From Neobacillus notoginsengisoli (GTDB lineage Bacteria; Bacillota; Bacilli; Bacillales; Cytobacillaceae), in contig NZ_QWEG01000024.1 in the NCBI RefSeq assembly GCF_003515685.1, positions 1 to 37,954 of the forward strand: a DNA stretch of 37,954 nucleotides, written 5' to 3'. A program made the position numbers and the translations under genes. The notes below the pieces were generated by a model. It made no database searches. It saw only the letters and a program-made list of their open reading frames with translations, and was not told the origin of the DNA. Numbering within the stretch: position 1 is the first letter of the stretch; each line of letters starts with the position of its first letter. This document shows positions 8,901 to 15,625 of this stretch, one piece after another.

Positions 8901-8951
8901 GATGATAAGGATATTATTAAGGAAGAGCGAAAGAACAGTAAAGGCGAATAA
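5934..8951 (+). CDS. Secreted lamin-tail/FN3 protein with C-terminal beta-propeller-like domain
   Basis: A 1005-aa exported protein of unknown function. The chosen ATG has GGGAGGT 6-7 nt upstream and yields a signal peptide (hydrophobic residues ~8-28, then AKTKASETG); a longer frame starting at 5874 lacks this logic. Domains in order: lamin-tail-like domain ~37-200 (LVITEIV, YEYVEIYN), fibronectin III ~214-297 and ~300-385, a second lamin-tail domain ~394-560 (LLITEAV, FEYIEVFNN), a third FN3 ~571-658, then ~690-1005 with repeated beta-blade-like units (PQGIAYYKKEDWVLTINY, HAGGLTVSKEHGWI, PEGIVVVGRELYVLF) suggesting a beta-propeller. No sortase signal or transmembrane anchor is visible at the C-terminus. 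Its leader ties it to glycerol-3-phosphate control, so a role in binding or processing extracellular glycerophosphate polymers is possible but unproven. Confidence 0.75.
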   Translation: MGNKLHKWLIYAVAVLLAAGNISFLFVAKTKASETGAAPALVITEIVVKSDGEGQPYEYVEIYNTTSNDINLEKYQLQYFTSNMSNPANRWQITNKTIKAKDTMVLWLKKYDDPNVPLWEFNTNYNVLLTKDQVYEVKLTSSAQGLHDSALRKVGIAGVDGVPISTALINEGGADGFTNRSVIYQIANSAEMAKIENNSQATPGTVIPTQYNGPAAPSEITAAPKNQAVLLSWEAIEGAVAYKIYVSPSSELKTVSDGTSYTIEGLINGQVYEFRITSIDSEGNESPSSPAVKTTPQEIVDTEAPAPPTGLISVSGKDYVTLSWNKNSEKDLAGYSLYINGTVYGTSETNSTTVSPLKLGREYTFEVTAFDFAGNESVKSSPLIAGPSETVPIPQLLITEAVPDTDNYAGYDAFEYIEVFNNSAQQVDLKGYRIKSGNWNMEITDTLIIDSWDSHVFWTRRQEIAPIPSLAFNHYYFSSYKSKYVDDARLTILENIGGLVNSGTQTVTILNPQGVEVVKANYSGDLVSLGNSIVFSYPKDGSITMETLAGHHKSTPGWVEENQAPPRTIADEVPPFGPANIRAEAGHGEVRVMWDLNEEDDIYRYHIYKDGILEFSVLPSKQEYTLSLLMGNKDVVLEMAVEDISGNISRKSAPITVRPAHQLITQEERTPNLRDPKYQGLWDISEDGPIIPGLVQDLVPQGIAYYKKEDWVLTINYLDDGRPGTLTVTNATTGKLLKSVTLYNTDGSPYTGHAGGLTVSKEHGWIASENYLFQFKLSDLVKAKSNDEIQFINQIPVPVNAAYNVYDEGILWIGEFYEEKSYPTDPSHHLVNRKGITHYAWMIGFDLQSSNDMLSKKQWSGKLDEPAIPDYVLSTTEKVQGAIVQKKGITLSTSYGRANDSVLYRYEHPLKEAAHGTVSVGGKEVPLWFLDGAGSKPRESIEAIPMPEGIVVVGRELYVLFESGANKYRYTTTYPMDRMLKIDLKTLMKDDKDIIKEERKNSKGE

Positions 8952-8999
8952 AAAACCGTTATTAAAGTGTAAAAGTTATTAAACTTTACAAACCCAGTA

Positions 9000-9148
9000 T
9001 TGACATTCTATTAGCTACTGGATATAATTTTTTTAAATATACGAAATATTTTAGTAATTGAATCGGGTGGAGACTAGGAGAACCCCTAAAAATTCATTGG
9101 TTGAGAAACTATCATGTTTTCTTAACCTATGATTTTTGGGGTTCTTTT
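9000..9148 (+). promoter_or_regulatory. Leader 3: consensus promoter and GlpP-type attenuator before the ugp-like operon
   Basis: Perfect SigA promoter TTGACA (9000-9005), 17-bp spacer, TATAAT (9023-9028). The motif CGGGTGGAGACTAGGAGAAC starts at 9064. The terminator has basal stem AGAACCCC-(T)-AAAAAT (9079-9093) with ATTTTTGGGGTTCT (9132-9145), an inner hairpin GGTTGAGAAAC/GTTTTCTTAACC (9099-9109/9116-9127), then T residues. A strong promoter followed at once by a strong terminator makes sense only with antitermination. Confidence 0.85.
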
Positions 9149-9238
9149 CTACTTTCTCAAAATAAAGGAGGTTTTTTTACCAAACGTGTGGAAGTAAATA
9201 ATGTTTGCAAATGTTGTCATAAAAAGGGGGATAAAACG

Positions 9239-10540
9239 ATGAAAAAAATACTTTTAGTTGGGATTACTTTTATGCTTCTGATTTTTGTAGCTGCAGGATG
9301 TAATCAAAAATCCAACTCCGCTTCCGACACAAAAAAAGGGGAAAAGGTTGAATTGACATGGTACTTCCCGATTGCGGTTGGTGGACCATTAACTAAAATT
9401 ATTGAAAAAATGGCTGAGGATTTTACAAAGGAAAATCCTGATATTGTGATTAAGCCTGTTTATACGGGAACCTATGATGAAACAATGACGAAGGTTCAAA
9501 CAGCCATCCAGGGGAAAACATCCCCCGATCTTGCAGTACTTCTTTCTACGGAACTTTATACTTTATTGGATATGAAGGCCATTACTCCGTTAGATGAGTT
9601 CTTTACTGGAAGCGCTTCAAAAAAGGCTGACAGCTTCTATCCTGCATTTATGGAGAACTCGCAAACTGATGGAAAGACATATTCACTCCCTTTTCAAAGA
9701 AGCACGATTGTTCTTTATTACAACAAGGATGCATTTGCAAAAGCAGGCTTGGATAAAGAACAGCCGCCTAAAAATTGGGACGAGCTCGTGGAGTATGGCA
9801 AGAAGTTAGTGGATTCCGGTATGAAGGCTGGCGTGGAAATCCCATCGACTAACTTCCAATATTGGATGTTTCAGGCACTCGCACTGCAAAATGGTAAAAA
9901 TCTCATGAGTGATGACGGGAAGAAAGTTTACTTTGACACACCTGAAAATGAAGAAGCACTTCAATTTATGATGAACTTGGCCCAGAAACATAAAATAAGC
10001 CCTAATGGGGTCATTGATTGGGCAACAGCGCCTTCGGATTTCCTGGAAGGCAACACTGCAATGCTTTACCATACAACCGGGAATCTGACGAATATTAAAA
10101 ACAACGCGAAATTCGACTTTGGCGTGGCCTTCCTGCCGGCTGGCAAAAACTATGGTAGTCCAACTGGCGGTGGAAACTTCTATATCTTCAAAGATATTTC
10201 TAAGGAAAAGAAAGAGGCAGCCTGGAAATTCATTGATTGGGCAACCCAGCCGGAGCGTGCGGCCCAGTGGAGTATCGACACAGGCTATGTTGCAACAAGT
10301 AAAGCCGCCTATGAGACGGATGTAATGAAGGAATATGTTGAATCATTCCCTCAGGCAGTCGTGGCAAGAGATCAGCTTGAGCATGCCTCTGCTGAATTAT
10401 CAACGCATAACAACGGAAAAGTCTATAAGATTATTAACGATAATATCCAGGCAGCCATTACAGGCAAAGCCAGTGCGAAAGAGGCATTGAAGAAAGCGCA
10501 GGAAGAAGCTGACCAAGTTCTAAAACCATATAAAAAATAA
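9239..10540 (+). CDS. ugpB: UgpB-like solute-binding lipoprotein
   Basis: A 433-aa extracellular solute-binding protein of ABC family 1. The start is the ATG after AAAAAGGGGG; it gives a lipoprotein signal with lipobox VAAGC, the lipidated Cys being residue 21. An upstream in-frame ATG at 9101 lies inside the attenuator and is rejected. It resembles E. coli UgpB, the sn-glycerol-3-phosphate and glycerophosphocholine binding protein, in stretches such as NPDIVIKPVYTGTYDETM, STIVLYYNKDAFAKAGLD and EQPPKNWDEL. Binding residues were not checked one by one, so the ligand is inferred from this similarity plus the G3P-type leader and neighbouring glpD. It is the first gene of an operon with two permease genes and a TIM-barrel enzyme. 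Confidence 0.82.
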   Translation: MKKILLVGITFMLLIFVAAGCNQKSNSASDTKKGEKVELTWYFPIAVGGPLTKIIEKMAEDFTKENPDIVIKPVYTGTYDETMTKVQTAIQGKTSPDLAVLLSTELYTLLDMKAITPLDEFFTGSASKKADSFYPAFMENSQTDGKTYSLPFQRSTIVLYYNKDAFAKAGLDKEQPPKNWDELVEYGKKLVDSGMKAGVEIPSTNFQYWMFQALALQNGKNLMSDDGKKVYFDTPENEEALQFMMNLAQKHKISPNGVIDWATAPSDFLEGNTAMLYHTTGNLTNIKNNAKFDFGVAFLPAGKNYGSPTGGGNFYIFKDISKEKKEAAWKFIDWATQPERAAQWSIDTGYVATSKAAYETDVMKEYVESFPQAVVARDQLEHASAELSTHNNGKVYKIINDNIQAAITGKASAKEALKKAQEEADQVLKPYKK

Positions 10541-10558
10541 GAACTGAGGAGATAGGAA

Positions 10559-11443
10559 ATGAGAAGAAGCACCAGTATTACACATAAACTAACACCGTGG
10601 ATTCTTCTCCTTCCATCTCTCATATTCCTCGTGCTGTTTACCTTTTACCCAATTGTTAAAACAGTGTACCTAAGTTTTTATAATAGTGAAATGGGAGTTT
10701 CCACTCCCTTTTTTGTGGGATTTGATAACTTTTCACGCATGATGGAAGATGAGATCTTTTGGAAGGTATTAAAGAATAATATAATATTTGCGATTGGTAC
10801 AGTACCTGTAGGGGTTGGGTTAGGTCTGTTGATGGCAATCCTGATTAACCGCTCAATTTTTTGGAATGGGATTGTGAAAACTTTTTTCTTCTATCCTGTT
10901 GTTATTCCAATTATTGCTGCCGCAAATATTTGGTTGTTTATTTATACGCCTGAGTATGGAATGTTAAGCAAGGTTTTATCTGTCTTTGGCATTGAAAATG
11001 TAAATGTTCTAGGTCATTCAAATACTGTTTTGTTGGGCATGATGGTCATGCTAATCTGGAAAGAAGCCGGCTTTTTCATGATATTTTACCTGGCTGGCCT
11101 GCAGAATGTTCCGCGAGAGTTGTATGAGGCATCAATGATTGATGGGGCATCGGGATGGTACCGGTTTAGAAAAATAACGTTCCCGTTAATAATGCCAACA
11201 ACACTGTTTGTTATGATCATCGCTATTACAAATGCATTTAAACTAGTCGATCATTTAGTTGTGATGACACAAGGCGGCCCTGATAATGCAAGCAATTTAT
11301 TACTCTACTATATTTATGAAAATGCCTTTAAGTTTATGGATTATGGAATGGCGGCAACATTAACACTGGTTATGCTCGTATTATTGGTTATCATATCTTC
11401 CATCCAGTTTTTCTCGGTTGATAAAAAAATCCATTACAATTAA
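10559..11443 (+). CDS. ugpA: UgpA-like ABC transporter permease
   Basis: A 294-aa inner-membrane permease of the carbohydrate-uptake CUT1 type with six predicted membrane helices. The cytoplasmic EAA loop that contacts the ATPase is visible (YEASMIDGASGWYRFRKITF, about residues 191-210). It begins 18 bp after the binding-protein gene with a GAGGAGATAGG ribosome site. It should form a heterodimer with the product of the next gene to import glycerol-3-phosphate or a related glycerophosphate. Assignment to UgpA rather than another CUT1 permease rests on the adjacent UgpB-like protein and G3P-linked regulation. Confidence 0.8.
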   Translation: MRRSTSITHKLTPWILLLPSLIFLVLFTFYPIVKTVYLSFYNSEMGVSTPFFVGFDNFSRMMEDEIFWKVLKNNIIFAIGTVPVGVGLGLLMAILINRSIFWNGIVKTFFFYPVVIPIIAAANIWLFIYTPEYGMLSKVLSVFGIENVNVLGHSNTVLLGMMVMLIWKEAGFFMIFYLAGLQNVPRELYEASMIDGASGWYRFRKITFPLIMPTTLFVMIIAITNAFKLVDHLVVMTQGGPDNASNLLLYYIYENAFKFMDYGMAATLTLVMLVLLVIISSIQFFSVDKKIHYN

Positions 11444-11455
11444 GGAGGCCCAAAA

Positions 11456-12253
11456 ATGCAGAGGCTTGTCACATTTTCAACTTACTTTCTTGCAATTTTA
11501 TGGGCGATTCCTCTTTTTTGGTTAGTCCTGACAGCATTTAAGCCCGGGAGTGAGGCTACAAATCTACTTTCAATGTCCTTTACATTAGATAATTTTAAAG
11601 GCGCATGGGAGTCAGCTCCCTTTGGACAATATTATTTAAATACGACGATCATCGTCATTGGCGTTTTAGCCGTTCAATTATTTACGGCTACCCTGGCCGC
11701 CTATGCGTTTGCCAGGTTGGAATTCAGGGGAAAAAATATCGTTTTCATGTTGGTGCTTGTCCAGATTATGATTCCGGTAGACGTATTGATCTTCCCAAAC
11801 TACAGCATTATTGCCAGCCTGGGCTTTGTTGATACTAAACTTGGCATCATGCTTCCTTATTTTGCTTCAGCCTTCGGTATTTTTCTGTTGCGGCAAACCT
11901 TTAAAGGGATTCCTTATGAGCTTGAGGAAGCGTCGAGGATGGATGGATGCAACCTTCTACAAATCATTTGGCATGTGTATGTTCCTTTAGCGCGGCCAAC
12001 CTTTGTTGCATTCGGGTTAATTTCGGTAAGCCACCAATGGAGCAATTTCCTTTGGCCATTGATTGTCACCAATTCAGTAGAAAACCGTCCATTAACGGTG
12101 GGATTGTCCATTTTTGCAAAATCATTTGAAACTGGCGCCCAATGGGGAGTTGTAACGGCAGCGACACTTCTTGTTATCTTTCCGATGCTGTTGGCATTCT
12201 TTATTTTCCAAAAACAATTCATTAGCAGTTTTATGCATTCCGGAATAAAGTAA
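11456..12253 (+). CDS. ugpE: UgpE-like ABC transporter permease
   Basis: A 265-aa CUT1 permease, the second membrane subunit, with six hydrophobic segments and an EAA loop (EEASRMDGCNLLQIIWHVYV). It follows the first permease by 12 bp and has a strong AAGGAGG ribosome site. No ATPase (UgpC) gene occurs in this operon or anywhere in the window, so the importer probably borrows a shared ATPase of the MsmX kind, as several Bacillus CUT1 systems do. The sugar-versus-glycerophosphate question is the same as for its partner. Confidence 0.8.
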   Translation: MQRLVTFSTYFLAILWAIPLFWLVLTAFKPGSEATNLLSMSFTLDNFKGAWESAPFGQYYLNTTIIVIGVLAVQLFTATLAAYAFARLEFRGKNIVFMLVLVQIMIPVDVLIFPNYSIIASLGFVDTKLGIMLPYFASAFGIFLLRQTFKGIPYELEEASRMDGCNLLQIIWHVYVPLARPTFVAFGLISVSHQWSNFLWPLIVTNSVENRPLTVGLSIFAKSFETGAQWGVVTAATLLVIFPMLLAFFIFQKQFISSFMHSGIK

Positions 12254-12281
12254 AAGATTGATAAATGACTGAGGGATAATA

Positions 12282-13067
12282 ATGAAAAGTGTTGTGTCAT
12301 CTTATAATTTAATTGACTTGCAGATTGAAGAAGCCATTCAAATAATTTTAGGAAATGGTTGGAAAGCGATCGAAATCATGTGTGAAGGCCATGGCTACGA
12401 AATGCTTTCGTGGAGTAATGAAAAACGAAAAAACCTTCGCAGCTTATTAAATGAGTATGGAGCCTCAATCCATTTTCATGCTCCCATTACAAAATTTAAT
12501 CCTGCAAGCGATGATGTCGCTGCTGGATTAAAAGCAGATGAGGTGTGGGGGCAGTGCATGGAACTTGTGGATTTTTTCGAAAGTGATTATATTCTCTTTC
12601 ATCCTGGAAGGTCAAATAACCATAAGCGGGGATTAGAAAATATCCAAAAGTACTTTCAGCAAAAATGCAGTGATTTGCCAGATCAGGCAATGTTAATCTT
12701 GGAAAATGTACCACCGTATAAAAATGAAATTGGCACAAACAGCTCTGATTTGTTGGCAATTATTGATGGCTTAGACAAAGAGAAGGTTGGGATATGTTTT
12801 GATACGGGCCATGCCTTTTTGTCTAACAGAAGCAGCTTTCATCAAGAGTTGCTGGCTCTTAAACCTTATATTAAGGTCTTTCATCTTAATGATAATCACG
12901 GATTAACAGATGAGCATTTAGCGATTGGAGATGGAGAAATTCCATTTGATCCAGTTATTCAATTGATAAAAGAGGAAAACACCAGTTATTTTGTAAATTT
13001 CGAAATGAAGTCATTGGATTTTGCAAATAAATCTCATGTTGATTTAAAAGGTTTACTTGGTGTTTAA
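12282..13067 (+). CDS. Xylose-isomerase-like TIM-barrel enzyme
   Basis: A 261-aa protein of the AP-endonuclease-2/sugar-phosphate isomerase superfamily. Metal-site features typical of the fold are visible: SIHFHAP, ILFHPGR, ILENVPP with a ligand Glu, ICFDTGHAF with Asp and His, VFHLNDNHG followed by GDGEIPF, and a C-terminal NFEMKS Glu. It lies 28 bp downstream of ugpE with a GAGGGA ribosome site, so it is probably the last gene of the importer operon. Members act on sugars, sugar phosphates or cyclitols; position suggests it processes the imported compound. It is not a glycerophosphodiesterase of the UgpQ type, since the UgpQ signature is absent. Exact reaction unknown. Confidence 0.72.
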   Translation: MKSVVSSYNLIDLQIEEAIQIILGNGWKAIEIMCEGHGYEMLSWSNEKRKNLRSLLNEYGASIHFHAPITKFNPASDDVAAGLKADEVWGQCMELVDFFESDYILFHPGRSNNHKRGLENIQKYFQQKCSDLPDQAMLILENVPPYKNEIGTNSSDLLAIIDGLDKEKVGICFDTGHAFLSNRSSFHQELLALKPYIKVFHLNDNHGLTDEHLAIGDGEIPFDPVIQLIKEENTSYFVNFEMKSLDFANKSHVDLKGLLGV

Positions 13068-13118
13068 TTATTTTTAACCTATTTCGTCGCGTTACGTCAT
13101 ATTAATAATAATTGTGCA

Positions 13119-13190
13119 TGGGGAAGAGATGAGGAGAAATCCCGGCTATTTTAAACCTTTCGAGGTTTATTATAGCTGGGATTTTATTTT
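13119..13190 (+). promoter_or_regulatory. Leader 4: GlpP-type attenuator before the HAD phosphatase
   Basis: Motif TGGGGAAGAGATGAGGAGAA (from 13119), then basal stem AAATCCCGGCTA (13137-13148) with TAGCTGGGATTT (13173-13184), twelve pairs with one G-U. The inner hairpin AAACCT/AGGTTT closes on a TTCG tetraloop (13153-13168), and T-rich sequence follows. It has the same architecture as leaders 1-3. No convincing -35 box was found upstream, only AT-rich sequence at 13097-13110 that could hold a -10. Confidence 0.8.
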
Positions 13191-13269
13191 TATCCTGGCT
13201 GTGTTAAACGTCCGTGTTGAGTTTGAACTCTCGTTAATTTGCATAATAATATTCGTGGAGGATGTCATG

Positions 13270-14049
13270 ATGATTAAGGGATTTATTTTTGATTTAGATG
13301 GAACGGTCTATTTAGATGACCAAGTGATTGATGGGGCGGTTGAAGCTATTAAAAAATTAAGAGAAAGAGGTCATAAAGTCATTTTCTTAACAAACAAGTC
13401 CATTGCTACCCGTTATGACTATGTGAACAAGCTTAACAAACTAGGAATCAACGTTTCTCTAGATGAAGTTGTTAATTCGAATTATATAACTGTGAAATAC
13501 TTGAAGGAATATATGAAAGAGGAGGATGCGGCGTTAGTTATTGGTGAAGAGGCGTTATTTGAAGAGCTAAAGGAGGAACATATAAAACTAACCAATGATC
13601 CTAATCAAGCAACCTACGTAGTGTTAGGATGGGATCGTCAGTTCAATTATGAAAAACTGAATGCTGCCTATCAAGCCTGGTTGAATAAGGCAATAATCTT
13701 GGCAACGAATCCGGATCGAACTTGTCCAGTTTACGGGGGAGGACAAATCCCCGATTGCGGTGCAATGATTGGTGCTTTGGAAGGGGCTACAGGGCAGCCG
13801 ATTGATTCTATTATTGGAAAACCATCGCGATTAACAGCAGAGTTCGTTGTCAATGAAATTCTTGAGTTAAAGCCGGAACAATGCTACATGGTCGGTGATC
13901 GGTTAGAAACGGATATTCGAATGGGGGTTGAAAATGGGTTGAATACAGTTCTTGTGCTAACAGGAATTACGACAGCCGATATGGTAAAGGATGCTTCTTA
14001 TAAACCCAAATATGTTCTTGAAAGTATTAAGGAGATTGTAAACTTATAA
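13270..14049 (+). CDS. HAD-IIA sugar-phosphate phosphatase (AraL/NagD-like)
   Basis: A 259-aa cytoplasmic phosphatase. Motif I FDLDGTVY (residues ~8-15) carries both catalytic Asp residues, motif II FLTNKS is at ~45, the C2-type cap lies between, and motif IV is YMVGDRLETDIRMG near residue 207. It resembles B. subtilis AraL, a promiscuous sugar-phosphate phosphatase. GGAGG (13257-13261) is 8 nt from this ATG and 5 nt from the ATG at 13267, either of which could be used. A longer frame from 13114 runs through the attenuator and is rejected. Its own GlpP-type leader suggests it removes phosphate from glycerol-3-phosphate or a related metabolite, perhaps to limit toxic build-up. The substrate is inference. 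Confidence 0.82.
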   Translation: MIKGFIFDLDGTVYLDDQVIDGAVEAIKKLRERGHKVIFLTNKSIATRYDYVNKLNKLGINVSLDEVVNSNYITVKYLKEYMKEEDAALVIGEEALFEELKEEHIKLTNDPNQATYVVLGWDRQFNYEKLNAAYQAWLNKAIILATNPDRTCPVYGGGQIPDCGAMIGALEGATGQPIDSIIGKPSRLTAEFVVNEILELKPEQCYMVGDRLETDIRMGVENGLNTVLVLTGITTADMVKDASYKPKYVLESIKEIVNL

Positions 14050-14084
14050 AGGAAACTCAAAATGTCATAATAGATAGTAGGAAT

Positions 14085-14807
14085 ATGGTAGTAAAGGAAG
14101 GGGTATTTCAAACGATACTTCAATCAATCGATATAGAAATGCTAATGAAACTCCTGATTTCAGCAGTCTTGGGATTGGGCATAGGTCTGGAACGTGAATT
14201 AAAAAGGAAGCCATTCGGATTAAAAACAAGTTTAGTTATTTCCATTGTAAGCTGCTTGTTAACGATTGTGTCAATTCAATCTGCCTATTTATTCCCAGGA
14301 TCAGAGTTTATTAACATTCAAATGGATCCTCTCCGCTTGGCAGCGCAAATTGTCTCTGGGATTGGATTTTTGGGTGCTGGGGTTATTTTACGGAGAGAGG
14401 ATGACACGATAACAGGTATCACTACAGCAGCGATGGTGTGGGGAGCAGCGGGAATTGGAATTGCCTGTGGAGCCGGCTTTTATATTGAGGCGATTATGGG
14501 AGTGGTACTCATCATCATTAGCGTCGAGCTTATTCCCAATGTCGTCGGTTTGCTTGGGTTTTGGAAATTTAGTTCAAAAGAGTTTACCTTAAAGGTAATT
14601 TTAAAGGATAGGGCGTTTATCGGAGAAGTGATTAGAAAAATAGAGGAAGATCACATAAAGATTGAAAATGTCAGAATTAAAGATTTACTGGATGGCTCTT
14701 TTCTTGTTGATTTAAAGGTAAGAGCCAGCCATAAAATGTCAACATCAGAAATTTATGATGAAATATCAAAAATCAATCATATTTATAGCACTGAAATAGC
14801 GGGTTAA
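14085..14807 (+). CDS. MgtC/SapB-family membrane protein
   Basis: A 240-aa protein with an N-terminal membrane domain of about five helices (residues ~17-150) bearing the family signatures GIGLERELKRKPFGLKT, SGIGFLGAGVILR and TGITTAAMVWGAAGIGIACG, followed by a C-terminal soluble ACT-like domain (~165-240). MgtC proteins affect magnesium homeostasis, membrane potential and, in some bacteria, F-type ATPase and phosphate physiology. It starts 36 bp after the HAD phosphatase gene, so it should share that gene's G3P-controlled leader; a link to phosphate or magnesium balance during glycerophosphate uptake is speculative. The ribosome site is weak (AGTAGG), and a start further in, near residue 19, is possible. 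Confidence 0.85.
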   Translation: MVVKEGVFQTILQSIDIEMLMKLLISAVLGLGIGLERELKRKPFGLKTSLVISIVSCLLTIVSIQSAYLFPGSEFINIQMDPLRLAAQIVSGIGFLGAGVILRREDDTITGITTAAMVWGAAGIGIACGAGFYIEAIMGVVLIIISVELIPNVVGLLGFWKFSSKEFTLKVILKDRAFIGEVIRKIEEDHIKIENVRIKDLLDGSFLVDLKVRASHKMSTSEIYDEISKINHIYSTEIAG

Positions 14808-14810
14808 GGA

Positions 14811-14849
14811 GAGGCAGTCTAGCGAAAGCAGGTCTGCCTCACTTTTTTT
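14811..14849 (+). terminator. Terminator after mgtC-like gene
   Basis: Stem GAGGCAG (14811-14817) pairs with CTGCCTC (14834-14840), followed by a T-run 14843-14849. It separates the converging mgtC-like and glpP genes. Confidence 0.85.
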
Positions 14850-14881
14850 GCATCTTTAGACTTTATATGATGTTTACTTCA

Positions 14882-15448
14882 TCATAAATCAAAATTCCAC
14901 AATGCAGGATTTCCAGACGAAATTGCTAAGGCCCCAACTTCAAGCCCTTGTAAAATATCTTGTTTTGAACTAATTAATCCCCCGGCAATAACTGGAATAT
15001 TCACCGCTCTCGTTAATCGATCAATAATAGTCGGCATTAGTCCCGGCAATACTTCGATAGCATCAGGTTTGCAAGAAAGACTCATTTCAATCCCCTTTGA
15101 AATGGCAGCACCATCAATGAGGAAAATCCGTTGAATCGTCATCAGCTTTACTTCTTTTGCGTACTTAATAAGTGAACTCTTTGTTGTTATTATTCCAGTA
15201 GGCTTCCATGTATAGGCGATGAATTGAATCGCACTCTTTGTATTAGATATTCCCTCAATAAAGTCAATATGGATAAAAATCTGTTTGTTTGCTTTTCGCA
15301 AACGGTCAACATAGTCCTTCATATTAATTAAATTCCCAGTTAAGAGAAACACAATGTTCGCCTTGCTGTTGATTGCTTTATCAATATCCGCCTCCTCTTT
15401 CACGGATGCAATAACTTGTGACTGAACTAAATCTACAATATGAACCAT
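14882..15448 (-). CDS. glpP: Glycerol-3-phosphate responsive antiterminator GlpP
   Basis: A 188-aa RNA-binding regulator close to B. subtilis GlpP (192 aa). When bound to glycerol-3-phosphate, GlpP binds leader mRNA and prevents terminator formation. Family stretches are clear: IFIHIDFIEGI, KPTGIITTKSSLI, IQRIFLIDGAA, IEVLPGLMPTIIDRL, IPVIAGGLISSKQDI and the C-terminal SSGNPALW. On the minus strand GGAGCG precedes the ATG. It has no attenuator of its own that I could find and converges on the mgtC-like gene. Four leaders of the expected type lie within 12 kb upstream on the other strand, which makes this the likely local regulator. If the genome has another glpP, this would be a paralogue with its own RNA targets. 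Confidence 0.9.
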   Translation of the reverse strand: MVHIVDLVQSQVIASVKEEADIDKAINSKANIVFLLTGNLINMKDYVDRLRKANKQIFIHIDFIEGISNTKSAIQFIAYTWKPTGIITTKSSLIKYAKEVKLMTIQRIFLIDGAAISKGIEMSLSCKPDAIEVLPGLMPTIIDRLTRAVNIPVIAGGLISSKQDILQGLEVGALAISSGNPALWNFDL

Positions 15449-15593
15449 TACGATCGCTCCTAATACAAATCAATTTAAAATATTGAACAAGCCTTCAATC
15501 TACTATTTCTAATCTTAAATGTTATTACTATTTTACTAATATAATCATAAATTTGCAGTAGTTAATAAAGAATCTTCAGAAAAATGATAAGAT

Positions 15594-15622
15594 TGTCGGT
15601 TCGATCCCAACCGCCGGAACCA
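15594..15622 (+). pseudogene. tRNA 3'-end relic (possible attachment site)
   Basis: The sequence holds a T-arm with loop TTCGATC, an acceptor 3' strand and CCA, but no tRNA 5' half lies upstream. TGTCGGTTCGATCCC (15594-15608) is identical to 1937-1951 of the tRNA-Leu(CAA) gene, and overall 25 of 29 positions match through the 3' end. A terminator follows at once. It is either a duplicated attachment site left by an integrative element or the stump of a lost leucine tRNA. Confidence 0.75.
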
Positions 15623-15625
15623 TAC

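Noticed and set aside
9101-9238. N-terminal extension of the UgpB-like gene
   Set aside because: It is the read-through of the attenuator; the lipoprotein signal and ribosome site define the start at 9239.
12282-13067. Assignment of the TIM-barrel gene as a glycerophosphodiesterase (UgpQ)
   Set aside because: The UgpQ/GDPD signature (HRG..., E.D) is absent; the metal-site layout fits the xylose-isomerase-like family instead.
13114-13269. N-terminal extension of the HAD phosphatase
   Set aside because: It translates the leader hairpin; the HAD motif I normally lies near the N-terminus and GGAGG marks the start at 13267 or 13270.
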